In this document: positions 45,373-58,700 of the stretch, piece by piece
Layout of the letters: each line of letters opens with the position of its first letter
Numbering within the stretch: the stretch's first letter is position 1
From: Drechmeria coniospora
Taxonomy: Eukaryota > Ascomycota > Sordariomycetes > Hypocreales > Ophiocordycipitaceae
Direction of reading: 5' to 3'
Assembly: GCF_001625195.1 (NCBI RefSeq)
Contig: NC_054389.1
Location: 9,544,520-9,608,519, forward strand
Length of the DNA stretch: 64,000 bases
The notes under the pieces: model-generated
Seen by the model: the letters and a program-made list of their open reading frames with translations, nothing else
Told to the model about the DNA's origin: nothing
The model's database searches: none
Translations under genes and position numbers: made by a program

Positions 45373-46970
45373 ATGGCTTCTCACAGTGTAGGTACCGTGA
45401 TGCTCCCAGGTGGCATGACCTGTGGGATCGACGATGGACGTGACGCTCACCAACTCCAGGACCCGACGATGGTCTATGCCATCGAGGGCATCACGGCGAC
45501 GCACATCGTCAATGGCACTGAGCATTCTCTGACGCCCTCGGGCCCCCAGACGCTCTCCCTCCTCATGGTGCCAACCTCGTCCGACTTCGCGGATCCCTCG
45601 GCTGCCGAACAAGACTTTTACCTGCACCTGCATCTCCCGCCCGAGCTCGACCTCCCCATGCCGGCGACGACGCAGATCTACCACCAGCCACCGACGAGCT
45701 ACCTCATCCCGCGCTGGGACCTCGGCCCGGACAGCGGCGCCTTTACCCGCATCGAGTTTCCCGCCATCGGCAGCAGGCCTGGGCTCCAGGAGGATGTCGA
45801 CACCTTCGAGACCATCCTGGCCCAGTGCACCGCCTTTCTCGAGCGTGCGTCGGCGCCAAAACCCAACGTGGATGGGTCGCGGGGCGCCAAGGCGACGGGA
45901 ACGAGCGAGAAACCGCCCCCGTATAACCCATCCGATTACGAAGCCGGCGAGGGTTACGTCCAGGGCAGCCGCTCGGCCGAGCGCCGCCACAGCCGCATCG
46001 TCCTGGTCGACGAGGGGGATGGCAGCGTCATCGGCGAGCTCAGCGACGGCTTCCGCGTCGTCGAGAACAGTGCCGTTCACGCCGGAACCAAGGGTGACCT
46101 TCCACCGCCCAATCTGTCGGCGTCGAGATGGATACCCGCTAACTCGGCCCAGATCCCGTCGAGATCGCGTTTCCTGTCGATGGTTCCCACAACATCTCGG
46201 TCCAGCCGCTCTCCCTCGAGGACGAGATGCATCCGGCCTATAAAAAGTCGACCATGGTCAGCACGGCGAGCAAGGCGTCGCGCCTCATCGTCACCACGTC
46301 CGACTACGTCTCCAAGACGCTGATATCGCAGGCCGACAGCTTCGCGAGGAACACCAAGCCGGCCGCAAGCCCCGTGTCCTTTACGCCTACCACGCACGCT
46401 CACATCCGCCGCATCAACACCATGTCTGCCAAGGCCGCAGGTCTCTCCGCCGCCACCGTCGGCTCGCTGTCCAAGGTGGCCCAGAACGTCGGTGCCCACA
46501 TGACCAAGGGCAAGGACGGCTGCGCCCGCGGCTACGACAAGGACGGCAAGGTCGTCGAGGCCTACAAACCCGGCGTCTTGAACAAGAGCCTGATGGCCTT
46601 CAACACCGTCATCGACGGCGTCGAGCAAGCCGGACGGACCCTGCTCAGCGGAACCTCCTCGAGCGCCTCCACCGTCGTCGGCCACCGCTGGGGCCCTGAG
46701 GCGGGTGAGGTCGCCAGCCATATCGGCAGCGGCTTCAAGAACGTCGGCCTCGTCTACATCGACGTCACCGGCGTATCGCGCCGCGCCATCCTCAAGGGTG
46801 TCGCGAAGGGTATGGTTGTCGGAAGGGTCAAGGGCGGCGGCCAGGTCATCGTCGGCACCGGCGATGGAGTCGAGCTGGCCCCCGAGGGGGCCAAGGGAAG
46901 CGGTCAGGCCGAGGCCGGGAGCGCTTCCGGCGGACAGGATGACTCGAAGAAGAGACCGTTGTACGAGTAG
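45373..46970 (+). CDS. Spartin/senescence-domain protein
   Basis: 512 residues from exons 45373-46093 and 46153-46970. The 59-base intron has a GCTAAC branch point, and the joint rebuilds HAGTKDPVEIAFPVDGS. The N-terminal half begins with a spartin-type region (MVYAIEGITATHIVNGTEHS; SYLIPRWDLGPDSGAFTRIEF) and continues through a Pro/Ser-rich linker. The C-terminal half is the senescence domain (PF06911 type): KASRLIVTTSDYVSKTL, MSAKAAGLSAATVGSLSKV, GVLNKSLMAFNTVIDGVEQ and VASHIGSGFKNVGLVYIDVTG. Spartin-type proteins bind lipid droplets and endosomal membranes and take part in lipid turnover. The specific fungal role is an inference. Confidence 0.88.
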
Positions 46971-47742
46971 ACATCCGATAGTCGGAAGGGCCGGGCGAGT
47001 TGAAAGTTTCCGTCGGCCCTAGATGGTAGCAGCTCTTTTCATTTGTTGCTGGGCGGCATTTGTTAATAGAGCTCCATGCGATGCTCCCCCCACGGCCATG
47101 CGCCCAGCAGCGTGCCCATACATTTGACCATTGTTCCTCGGGACTCAAGAAGTGGATGCTCCCTACTAACCATTCCTGGTCCGGGATAGAGTCGCCTGTA
47201 CTGTACAGAACTTGCTGGATGGAGTTGCACCAATGCATGCTTACTGACGTTGACCGAGTACTTGCACTATTTCGTTGCATTTACTTCGTACTGTACTGTT
47301 CATTCTCCGTACATGTACTGTACTGTAGGGTAGGCGTAATGGCGACTGGTCGGAAGGTCAGGTACTATTGGTCACGTGCCAGCGCGGCTTCGTTCCACTA
47401 GCGGACGCTGGGCATGCGCGTCACGATTGCACGACTCGGGAAGTGGTTGCTTGGGATATTAATTATTAACTGGTGATCAACACCCCGCAGCCATCAACCA
47501 TGAGGCCTGCCGTTGGCTGCTGAATCTTGCCATCGGGAACAAAAGAAAGCATTCTCTAGGCGGCACTCCCATGTGTCGGTACGAGTTTCTCGGCGTTCTT
47601 ATCCTCCTGATCCAGGACATTGGGCATGCCATCTGGCCCGGCAAACGTGAAGAACGGTAATTTCAAGCCGCCTTTCCAATCCCCGAAGCTCCAAAGCAAC
47701 GCTCCAAGCTCGCTAACCTCCCAGGCCACTCCCATCCAAGCA
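46971..47742. other. Intergenic stretch, spartin-like gene to GCP4-like gene
   Basis: Same-strand spacing of 772 bases holding a 3' UTR and the promoter of the next gene. A small GTAC/TACTGTAC cluster lies at about 47200-47330. An in-frame ATG at 47626 could extend the next gene by 39 residues. Confidence 0.6.
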
Positions 47743-50066
47743 ATGCTCCACGAAATCCTCCTCTCCCTCTCGGGCCATCCGTCGCCCCTCCTCGAAACCG
47801 CCGACGCCGATTCTCACGCTCGAGCTGGCATCACTCCCCCCGAGCGTCAGCTGCTAGCCACCGCCGGCCATCTCAGCGATCTTCATACGAAGCTTATCAC
47901 CCACACGTCGCAAATCACCTCCTCCCACACGTCGACGATATGCCGTGCCGCCGCCGCCGCCGTCCAGTCCGTCCACCTCGCCGCCTTTCAGCGCAAGGTG
48001 CTGGCCGTGGAGGAGAGCATACTGAAGCACGACCCGAACCTGGTGGGTGCCTATAACATCGTGCCGCTGACGGCCGTAATGTCCGAGTTCCAGCAGTGGA
48101 CGAGGCGGATGGAATGGCTGTGGGAAGCTGTGCGTTTCATCATGTCCAAGCCAGACGATGCGCCGGCGACGTGTCGGGGTGCCGACTTGATCAACTGGCT
48201 GTGCATGCAGCGGCAGAGCGGCTACCAGGATATAGCAGACGCTTCTTTGACGCTGATAGCCGTGACGGAGACGGCGTGGTTGAAGCAGGTCTCCGCCTGG
48301 GTCCTCTATGGCCGACTGCCCAGCTTCGGCACCGACGACTTCTTCATCACGCAGTCGCAGCCTCCAGAGGTAGGTAGCATCGTTGGACCGCCATCGAGAA
48401 CAGAGCTGACAAAATGTAGGACTTTGCCTGTGTCGCTGAGCGGCTGCCATCATTTGTGACGCCCGCGACAGCCTCCTCGATGTTGTTCATCGGCAAGACA
48501 CTCAACCACCTTCGACTCATGGGCAACATCAACTCGCCACTGGGTGGCCTAGGTGACATCTCGGCAAAGCTCCAGGAGCTCGGGAGCCTCCCGTTTCCGC
48601 TCGACGGAACCAATTTTGCCCGGATAATAACATCGATTCGTTTGTCGCTTTCCGAGACAACGCTGCGAAAGATGCTGCCAGTGGAGAAAGTAGCCGAGAT
48701 GGTGCAATTGCTACGAGCCTTCTTCCTGCTCGGTCGTGGGGAATTCGCCCTGGCACTGACACACGAAGCGGACGAGTGGATGCAGAATCGGTGGCGCAGG
48801 GCCGGGAACCTTGCGTACGAAAATGACGATGGACTCAGGAATGTGACTGTCAAGGATGCCGAGGTTTCCGCCGTCTTGAATCGAACCTGGGCCACGCTGG
48901 GCTCGATGCAAGCGCAGCATGCCGACGAAGACGAACAGCTGGAGCTTGCTCGCGGCCTGTTGCGGCTGCAGCTGACGAAGTCTCAGCCCCCGCCACCCAT
49001 CAGGTGCGGCAAGGGACTGGGTCCGGATGCCGTGAAGATGCTGGAATCGTCCCCGTTTTCAAGCCTGCTCTTGTCAACCCCCGCGATGCTGTTCATGGAG
49101 CTCCCTTGGCCTCTTGACATGGTCATCTCGTCGTCTGACGTGGCGATATACTCCTGCATCAACACGTTTTTGCTGTCATTGCGCCGTGCTCACATCCGAC
49201 TCACCGATCTATGGAAGACAACGTCGCTGAGGCGTCATCACCCAACTCCCGCAGGGGACCGCGCCGCATTGCTCCGGGAGCGGTGGTCAGCAAGGTCGTC
49301 GTCGATGCGCAGCTCCTGGACGACAGCCAGCGCTGCCATCTTCTTCCTTGGTGAGACCGAAGCCTACCTGCAGACCGAGGTTGTCGAAGGCATGTGGGAG
49401 GCCTTCAGTGCCTGGCTAACAGGGGAAGAGACCCGACGCGACCAACGGGCTGGCCAACCCGCGATGCCTGTGCAGCCGACGGCCCGGCCGACTGACAGCG
49501 ATGACGAGGACATGTTCCTTCACGATGCCTGCTCCGAAGCTTCCAACCAGGAAACTCGTAGACCCGCACACGACCCACAGACGCTGTCGACGGCCCACAC
49601 GCTCTACCTACGCACTCTGGTGAATCGCCTGCTCCTCACACAACCCACGTTCACGGAGCCCCTGCACGCGCTTCTCGTCCACATTGATCACCTCGTCAGC
49701 CACATGCAGCGGCTGCACTCCATTTTTACGGCCATCGACCTCGAGACGGACGCGGGTGTTGTGGATGGCCTCGTCGACCTTGAGCGGGAGGAGCAGCACG
49801 TCACCTCTCTGCTGCACGGCGTTGGATCAAAGGTCAAGCAAGGCATCGAGGCCGTCGTGGACGCGCTGCGGTCTCTCGAGAACGACGCCGACTTTCTCCT
49901 CGAGTGGGACGTGCCAGGAGCGCTGGCGGATGGTTACGAAGACGACGGCTCGACCGCAGGCGAGAGATACACGCCGGGCAGGATTGGCGGTGTAAATCGC
50001 TTGCTGATGAAGTTGGACTTTGGGAGCTGGCTGGGCAGCCGCCACGATGGGTGGGAGGGGGGTTGA
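47743..50066 (+). CDS. GCP4: Gamma-tubulin complex component, GCP4-like (Spc97/Spc98 family)
   Basis: 757 residues from exons 47743-48369 and 48420-50066; the 50-base intron is in phase 0. It starts with MLHEILLSLSGHPSPLL, the typical GCP4 N-terminus, which is why I chose this ATG over an upstream in-frame one at 47626. The N-terminal GRIP1-like region continues with VPLTAVMSEFQQW, ADLINWL and TWLKQVSAWVLYGRL-like AWLKQVSAWVLYGRLPS. Exon 2 has DDFFITQ/DFACVAERLPSF, SSMLFIGKTLNHLR, then the GRIP2-like region with LPWPLDMVISSSDVAIYS, INTFLLSLRRAHIRL and VDHLVSHMQRLHSIF-like VHIDHLVSHMQRLH. Such proteins build the gamma-tubulin ring complex at spindle pole bodies. Confidence 0.9.
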
Positions 50067-50484
50067 GCGATGGATTTGGCCGTTGTATTGGCATCGTTCG
50101 GAGTTGGGGTGTTTTGTTCTTCCGGTGCAAGTCAAGTCCATGCGATATGTAAGTATTATTATCAGAATATTATTTCCAGAGCCAACAATGCTCCACCGTT
50201 TGTGAACTTGTCAGCAGAAACAGAATATGATGCCAATGCTCAGCCGCAGCTCGTCAACGCTAATGCTATGTGCTGTCCGGTCGAACCTTTCAACCTGTAA
50301 ATATTTCATACATTCATTACCAAAGAAACAATCGTGGTAGAAACATGCCAAGCCATTCTGTAGTCCATGGTAGCATCTCGTCATCTCGTCATAGTCATGT
50401 CGAATATATCATCATGCCATCATGGCGTACCATCAGTCGTACGCATCCGAAAAATGTCTCGTTCTGTGGATGGCGCTGTCGAAC
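50067..50484. other. Convergent intergenic gap
   Basis: 418 bases with the 3' ends of the GCP4-like gene and the next, opposite gene. Nothing else is recognised. Confidence 0.6.
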
Positions 50485-51953
50485 TCAATAGACAGTTATC
50501 CTGCGTCCCAGACGCAGCGGGCTGTGCGAGTGCTGCGTCGATGGTCTCGGAGAGAAAAGGCGGCGAATGCCGCCAGCGGCAGGCCGGTTGGTGGGGTCGG
50601 CATCGGGCGGACCGACGCCGAAGTGGGGCAAACTCGTCCGCGGGCGCCTCGGCTTGTTCGCGAGCCAGTGCTCACGGATGGAGTGGTCGACGAGAGCCAT
50701 GAGGCCTGTAGCGACGACGATGCTAAAGCCAAAAGGAGTCAGTGGCAAATTCGCCGTTGAATGGTTTCGTACATGGTGCGAGGAGAAGCGGCAACGTACT
50801 CGGCGACGTCCGTGACAGCCTCAACCACGACCGGATCGCTGATCCACATGTAGCAAGGGGGAATCCAGCCGCCAGCGCGCTGCTCGGCGGCTATCTGGAT
50901 CGGGCAGCGAACCTCGGGGACTATGTGGGCTATGGGGGCGGCACGGCGACCGTCTCGAAAGAGGTGGAAGGAGGTGGTGCCGAGGTTTTGATCGAGGGTG
51001 CGACTCCAGACATAACGGTGCCCCCACCAGGAGAACGCGTAGCTGGCCTTGAGGCGACGGACGTCGACATGGGCGTAGTTGCTGAACTCGAGCTTGATGG
51101 TGTCCGTGGGCACGAGAGGCGGGTTTGAGGCGGGCAGCGATTGTGCGGCGGCGGCGGACGAGTTTGCGGTCGCTGCAGTGGCGGCGTCGTTGGTAGTCGG
51201 CAGACGGCGGAAGAAGGCGGACGAGGAGCCCGAGCAGGACGACGACGACGAGAGCGTGCTCGATGATGCGGCGGTCGACTTGCGAAAGGGCGTCTTCACC
51301 GAGCGCAGGGCAGCCGAGACGGCCGATGAGGGGCCAGAGGGTACTGTGTAGCCGCGTTTCGAGAAGCACACCTCGCGGCCGGAGTCGCGGCAGTAGCGCC
51401 GCAAGGAAAACTCGCGGCGTTCGAGGTCGTGCATACGCAGGTGGAATAGTTGGACGATGTTGCTGCGCAGACGTGGGACAGGAGACTCGGGACCGATCAT
51501 GATGTCGACACGGAGGTTCATGTTGCCATCGGGCGTGGCGCCGTCGTGCCGGATGGAGAGGCGATTCATCGAAGGGAAGAGTCGGGAGAAAAGGTAGGGA
51601 TCCGACGGCCGGAGGGATGCATCGCTCGAGGTGAAGGGACGACAGGGTGGCAGAGGAAGGGTGGGCTTCTCCGAGACATCCAGCTCGTCGGGTGCCTCAT
51701 CCGAGAGGAGGGAATCGTAGGTATTGACGGAGGCGAGGGAGTCCGAAGGAGATGGGGGGAAGAAGGTGATGGTCAGAGGATCTTGGTCACCGTGCTCCTC
51801 ACTCTCGTGACGACCGATTCGCGTCAAGGGGGGCCCGCCGTACGAGGAGGCGAGCGAGCATGTAGGGGACGGCATCGCCGATTTGGAGCGGTGCATATAT
51901 CCTGCTGATGGGCGGGCAAGTGGACGGTAGAGGAGTGACTTCTGCGGTGGCAT
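50485..51953 (-). CDS. Fungal protein of unknown function, possible tubby/LURP-like fold
   Basis: 463 residues from exons 51953-50800 and 50722-50485. The joint rebuilds VTDVADIVVATGLMALVDHSI across a 77-base intron. The first about 200 residues are Ser/Pro-rich and look disordered. A conserved-looking domain follows: MNLRVDIMIGPESPVPRLRS, LFHLRMHDLERREFSLRRYC, then after a Ser/Ala insert IKLEFSNYAHVDVRRLKASY, FSWWGHRYVWSR and CYMWISDPVVVEAVTDVAD. Several beta-rich segments followed by one hydrophobic helix near the C-terminus recall the tubby/LURP-one/scramblase barrel with its buried helix; this is only a fold guess. I chose the ATG at 51953. The frame continues 74 codons upstream through a hydrophobic stretch that could be leader or, less likely, a signal segment. 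Confidence 0.72.
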
Positions 51954-54900
51954 GTAAGTGGTGACCACCAGCACGCCGAGGTGAAATATAAAGACGATGT
52001 AGCACGGGGTACGCTGGGAGGGGAAACAACGGAGGAACAACGAGGGAACAAAGGAAAAAATGCCAAGCAGGAACAAAAGATGGATGAGCAGCAATGAAGA
52101 GCGATTGCCGGTGAGGGAGGGGCAGGGGCACAGGGTGCAGGCTGGGGACGGATAGCGGGTGTATCCACGGTGCACCGTTCACGTACCTGTGCCGAGCGCT
52201 TCACTGGACGGTATATGTAGTCGATGCGTGGACGCCGAGTCGATGCACCCCGCGACAGAGGACAGGACCGTCCGACAGGACCGGCCAGGCTAGGCTAGGT
52301 GGACGGGTGGGAGTGGGTTCTGGGAAGAGGGCGCTGACGGGCAGGCAGGGGCCCTTGGCTCGGCGGCGACGATAGGTGCCTGTTGCTAGTCTGGCCGCAC
52401 ACGTAGGCTGCGGGGCTGTGAAGGTTGACTTCCAACGAAGCGGCGTTGAGGCAAACAAAGCCTTCGGTTCGCCGTCTCGATGACAGGCTCCGTATTCGTT
52501 TTGATCGACGGCACCGTCGCAAGCACAGGACGAAAGAGGATCGCGATGCAGCACCATGACGGTGCGGTGCGTCAGTGTAACGCGGCAGCCATGTTGTCAG
52601 GTTGGGCCGAGCTGGATCAGTGAGCTACCCTCCGTTGGCCGAATTGGTTGGGTGAGGCAGCGGGAAGGCTCGGACGCGGTTCGACGATGGCGTGGTCCTA
52701 GATCTTTGCTGTTGGTTGGTGTGGTGATCGGCCGGGCTGGTGGGAGGTGATGGGCGGTGTGTGGGTGCTGCGGTGGGTGTGTGCGTTGCGATGGGGGTGC
52801 GTGGTGTGTGTGATGGGGGTGCGGTGTGGTGTGCGGTGCGTGGTGTGATGTCGGCCAGAGACGGACGGCAACAGCTGAGCTCCAGCACTAAGTAATGATA
52901 CATGTAGTCACTAGTCGGGACGGCTAGGAAGGAGCTTGTCGGGGAAGGTTGTTCCCGAAACCATTGTTCCCACCGTTGTGGTGCCCGAGACATGTCCTTG
53001 TTCACGCACCGGCCGTCCTGGTACCCATGCATTACTTACTTTGATGTACCCGTAGGTGTAGACAGATGGGTGCTCTGCCTACTTGTCGCAGCGTATTGTC
53101 AGCGCCTGTGAGAACCTCACCACGGCGAACCTAGCAAGCGAGCGTCCATTCTTCCGAGAAGGCCTGCCGCAAAACCTTTGCGCTGAACCAGTTCGCTTCC
53201 GCGGTGACGGGTGGAGGATGCGCCTGCCAGATTTGATTCCAACGGTACGAATTGGGAACTAGCTAGTTGCCCACTTGCTAGTTGGCTGTTGTGGCGATGC
53301 ACCGTCGGTCGCCCTTGGCTGCCTTGACCAAGGAAGTATTACGTACCATGCCGCATGCTCGTACTGGCAACACACTCCTTCCGCATTGGATAGGTTCCTG
53401 TTCCTGCTCCGTAAGCTACTGCACAAATAATTACTACGCTACTTCCTCCGTGTACTAATACTCCGACGACGGCCACCCATTCAGGGACTCGGTGCCCAAA
53501 TCCACACATTTACCAGAATCTACTCGCACGTCTCGACACGTATCGTGAGGCAAATCGAGGAGCATAGAGCATGTACAATGGTGAACAAGGCCCATGCTTG
53601 CACATGTACGCGTATGTACATGTAACTTGACCGCACGCAGCACTGCACGTCACGACACGCCGTCGCTCCGCCGACCCGGCCCCAACGCAAGGCCGTTCTG
53701 TGCTGATCGCTGCATGCTGGCTGCGGCGACAACCTGTACAGGGACACAGTAATTCGTCGCAGGAGGTGGGAACGCTACGAGTACTGGTACTTTGGTTTAC
53801 TATGTGGTCGTTACATGAGCCGCATTGGATGGTACCATGCTCAGAAGCCATTCGGTAGTTGTCGATGGGGAGGTGTCCTACTAGCAACTAGTGCTTGGTG
53901 GTACCTGGTAGTCTGCAGTTTGTGCTAGGAGTACTGCCGCAGTCTATATTTACACGTAAATGTGCAGTTATATAGAGAGTCGCGGCGCCTATACTTGGAG
54001 TTGGTGAACATGCCACCGCACACCGCAGCGCCATGTGTTGCTGCCCAACCACTGCCCCACGACCACTGGCGCGTCCACTTGCGGCCCGCTGAACTCTCGC
54101 TCCTTTGCAACCCACTTAGGAGCGATGATTGCATGCGCTCACGGCATAGGCTATCCCGATGGCAGCCAAAAAATACGATCCGTCGACTGGCTCTCGGCAT
54201 CTCAAGCAGGCCCGGGAGACACGCGCGTTTCCTTTTGCCTAGTATTTACCGAGTAATAGCAGCATCGATTGCCAGCCATGCACCGCTGGCTGGCTGACCA
54301 ACCGAACGACTCGTTACTGCTGACTACTGCCTGCTAGGTTAGTGCCCGAACCTACCAAGTAATACAGAGTACTCCGTGCCTAAGTACGTAGAATGTATAT
54401 ACAGCAACTGAATCCTGGCGCACCGAAGGTGACGTTACGTACCGCACGTACGGAGTACACTGCACAGAGTCAACACCCACACCCTGTTCCCATACTCGCA
54501 CTTCATGCCAGCCTCGAATACACACGTGTACATCTACCAACATGTTACTACTCCGTGCTTCATATCTCGACCTTTCCAGCGAGAATCGCTGCCAGCTTGT
54601 CGGCGTGTCAGTCGCCCATTCGCACGCCGCCATACCCGCCGCTTGGTTCCTTGCCCCTCCCATCTCCCTCCATCCTGTCCAGTCCTCCTCATGCATTTCC
54701 AGGCCAGTGCTTTGCCAGGGCTATTTTGTCCATATACCTGCAACCAGAGGTCATTCATGGTCTATCATTTCCTTCAGCCTGACCTTCCTACAGCCTTTCA
54801 AAGTGACGGTAGGCTGTCGTTTCGTTGCTGCCGCGGCTCCGTCGTGTTGTTTGTTACCTTCTCTCGGCCTTTGGTGCCTAGAGGATATGCCTGTTATAAT

Positions 54901-55762
54901 CAGAATCGGCCTCATCTACTTCGAGTATCCTAGCGTACTTCATTTCGTGCTGTATGTGTATTCGTATCCATGACTGCTGCCACTGGTGGTCAGTGGCTCG
55001 AATCGTCCCCAACGTCTACGTCCGCCGCTACCGCAGCGGCACAGGGCAGTCATGCATCTGCCAACACCATCCTATCCTTTCCTCCCCATCCTCCTGTTCC
55101 CTTCTGTTCTCTAACCACACCTGCAGGCATTGTTTCGCCGACGCCTCTTCTGCTGTTGCAAGGCAAGCCACCAATGTATGTAGGATGGCTGATGGGGTGT
55201 ACGGAAGGCTGTCAAGCTCTCGACAGCCGACAGCTTCGTCCCCTTCCGCACCCCGGCCGTCGTCGGGCACCAACTGACCTACCTAGGGCCGCCCCTTCGT
55301 CACAAGGGCATTGGCGACATCCAGCAGCGAATATTCTCCATACAAATCCCAGGGTTCTGCTAGGCTGACGTCCTCCAGTCGTCGTGTCTTCGCCCGACCA
55401 CGCAGCCCCTTCTCCTCCGAAAAGCCAAGCTGACCAAATCCAGTGTCTTGCCCCGCCGGCACACCCCGGCACACCCTCTTGCTCCGCGAGCTTTTGCCCA
55501 ACTTGACGACCCTCGTCAACCTCGCTTTTGGCTTCTGGACGATCCTTTCAGCGGCCCATCGAGCCGCGCCTGATCGTGAAGCATGAAACGTAGATCATAT
55601 AACGACCGTTTACAGTAACGCAACTATGCTATGAGACACTCCGTCGCACATGGCAACGCCGCCATCGACCAAACATCCACAAACCCCTCATTACGCGCCA
55701 GAGCCTGCCACCCAGCCCCTCGACCTGCATCCCCGAAATGCGTCCCGAGTCCGCCGGCTCCA
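51954..55762. other. Intergenic stretch (3.8 kb)
   Basis: The left end is the promoter of the preceding minus-strand gene and the right end the 3' flank of BBC1. It contains a GT-rich repeat at 52751-52850. Open frames here are short and without motifs. No gene is supported. Confidence 0.55.
52751..52850. repeat. GT-rich degenerate repeat
   Basis: About 100 bases of GGTGTGTG, GGTGCGTG and GGGGGTGCG units, almost without A on the plus strand. Confidence 0.8.
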
Positions 55763-58700
55763 CTAGGGCTGGCTGTTCCACCCTATCCAGCTCCGCGGCA
55801 CGACCCGCCAGATCTTGACCTCGCCACTTCGTAGATCGTCCAGCTTGAAGCTCTCCATCTTCACCTTCTTGCTCTCTCGCCCCTGCTCCCAGGCCCGCAC
55901 CTTCTTCTTCGTCCCGTCCCATTCCGCCACGATCGCCACGTGGTCTGGCTTGCCGACCTCGGCCGAGTACTTCGCGTGCATCGGCCCGTGCTTGCCCTGG
56001 AACTTCGCGTTACGGATCGTGATGATGTCGCCGGGCCGGATCACATCGTGCTGCTGCGTCGACGCGTTGGCCATGTTGGCGTACACCAGTGCCCCGTACG
56101 ACCGTGTCCCCACCGGCCATAGGGCATCCCCATGTGGCCGGAGAAGCTCCAGCACGAGACCCTGAGGTGTCCCGTCGGCTACGACGGTGTCCTTCTTGGC
56201 TGACGCCAACTGCGAGATTTGCCGCCCGAAACGGTCGTGGTACTCTTCCATCTGGTCCTGCCGCAGCGCTCGCGGTGGAGGCTCGTGCCGCTGCTCAACC
56301 TCGACGTCGGCTGTGTTGTAAGGGTCGTAGCGGACGGTGATGATCGTCTGCGAGTAGTCCTGGAACAGTATGAAGAACTCGAGCGATACGACCGCTTTTG
56401 CCCCCTGGTTCGTCGTCGTCGACTCTTCGCTCTCGACCCGTATGTCTTTTCGCCCCTGCAGAGCGGGCGGCACCTGGTTCGGCTGCTTCCACCACTCGCT
56501 CTGGACGGCGAGGTCGACGTCGTTCGCGATGAAACCGGATTCCATCGAAGGCCGAAGCAAGTCAGCCGACCGTCGATTGCTCGTGCTCGTCCGCGGCACA
56601 TCCATCGATTGTTTCTGCTGACGCCCGCGGGGGGTCCCGGCCGCCGCCTTGGGGCCTAGCGGTGACAGTGCCGCGGACACACCGGCCGTGTAGCCCTCCT
56701 CCTCCATGCCGGACGCTTTATGCTCGTGGCTAGTCCCCGCCGGAATGGAAACGGACAGCGGCCAGTTGGCGCCATCGTCGTCGCCAGCGTGCGTAGGCGC
56801 TTCCTTGGTCGGCGGAGGGGGGGGCGGTGGGGGCGCCGCTCGAGGGGCATCTTTCGGCCCCCTTCTGCCGCTCTCTGGCGGCGGTTGCGATGGAATCGGG
56901 GGAGGCACAGCTCGCGGCGCCATGGCCGAGGGAACCGGAGGTGGCTGATTCGGGGGTGCTTCGGCCACTGGCGAGTGCAGCGTACCGTCGTCCAGGAGGC
57001 TGGCTTCCCGAGCGTGGGACTTGAGCGCGTCCTTATGGGGGACTGAGGACGCGATGTCGGTATCGTAGTCGCCCTCGTACTCCGTTATCTCTTCTTCCTC
57101 ATCCTCGTCCGCCAGCGGAGGTCGAGTGGGCACCGGCGGGGCCATAGGCGCATCGGCAGTTGACTGCCGGCGGGGGGGTGGAGGTGGAACAGGCCGGCTC
57201 TGGGCCGGGGGTGGAACAGGGGTCGCCCCAGGAATCGGAGGCGGATGCCTGCTGTTCCGCCTGTTGGCCGAGGGGGGCGACGATGCGGACGACTCATCCG
57301 GGTGAGGTGACGATGGCGACCTTCCCGGCAAGCCCGGTGACGAGGGATGGGGTGCCATCGGCGGGGATCGCGTGGCGGAGCTAAAGGTGGCGCTGCTCCT
57401 ATCTCGGGCTCCGGCTGTTCCAGAGAGTTCATCATCCGACTCGGATCCGTCTGAAGCAGGATGCAACTCTGCAGGCGGAGGTGGGGGAGGGGGGCGAGCT
57501 AGAGTCGCAACTGGTTCAGCAAAGAACGATGGCGACGCGAACATTGACTTACCTTCCGACGGGACGGGTGGAGGCGTAGGCCAGCCACCAGGGAGAGGTG
57601 GTGCGGCGGATTCGCGTCGGGGTTCTACGAGATCAGCATCGGCTTTGGTGGCCTGCTGTCTCGGCATGCCTTTCGGCTCGGACGCCAATGCCGGTGTCGT
57701 CGAGTCATCGTCATTCTCTGAACCCTCTTCCGGGCCCGAGGACGAAGGCACCACCGGAGGCCCAGCTGCTGGGGAGAGAGCAATATTGTCGGATCCTTGA
57801 GCTTCCAATCCCCTGGGTCCCATACCCGGAAGACCCATGGCCATGGGCGTCGGAATCGGAGGTGCAGGACGAGAAACGGGACTTGTTGGTTCGGCATCGT
57901 TGCTAGAGGCAGCCTCCTTGGTTGCCTTCTTCTTTGGTGGAGGAGGACCGAGAGGAGAGGGGGCGCCAAACATGCCGTGGAAACCCATGCCCCCGCTCAT
58001 CTTGGCCATCCTAGCTCGCAGCTCTGCCTTTCGTCTGACCTCCGGATCAACTTCCTCCTCTTCCTCCTCCTCCTCCTCTTCCTGGTCCTCCTCCTGACCC
58101 TCTACTTCTTCCTCCCGTTGCTTCGCAGGAGAGGAGGTACGTATAGTTCTTCGCGCCAATTCATCACCGTCATCGCGATCTTCCGTGTCGTACTGTCCTT
58201 CGGTAGTGTCACCTGCCCCAGACATATCCGCTTCATTGCCGTCGGGAACGGATTCGGGATGGGCCCTGTACGACTTGTGTCGGAGAGGGAGAGGGCCTCG
58301 CGCATGGCGCGCCTCGTCCGTAGACGTTCTCACCGTCTCGGAAGTCTCGGTGCGCTCCATGGTGGGTGACGGGAGGGCATCGGCAACATCGCCGGCAGCT
58401 TCGCTCGAATGCGTGTCGACGCGTTTCATCGGAGCCGGCTTCTTGGGCTTCTCTTTCTTCGTGGCAGCCTCCGCGTGGCGCTGCGCCTGTTCCATCTGCT
58501 GCTTCTGAAGCAGGGCGATGCGCTCCTTGAGGCTCGTCGGCTTTGGCTGATCCTCACCTTCACCCGCCGACTGATCTTCGGTAGGTACCAGTCCTGCCCT
58601 CTCGGCGTGTTCAAGATTCTCAGCCTCTCTTTCCTTGATCTCGGGGTCTTCGTCCCGTCGGTATGCCGACGTAGCGTGGGTTTCCTTCGGCGGAGGGACG

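Noticed and set aside
44875..46080. Minus-strand open frame of 401 codons across the spartin-like gene start
   Set aside because: It overlaps a clear exon in the opposite strand and has no recognisable domain.
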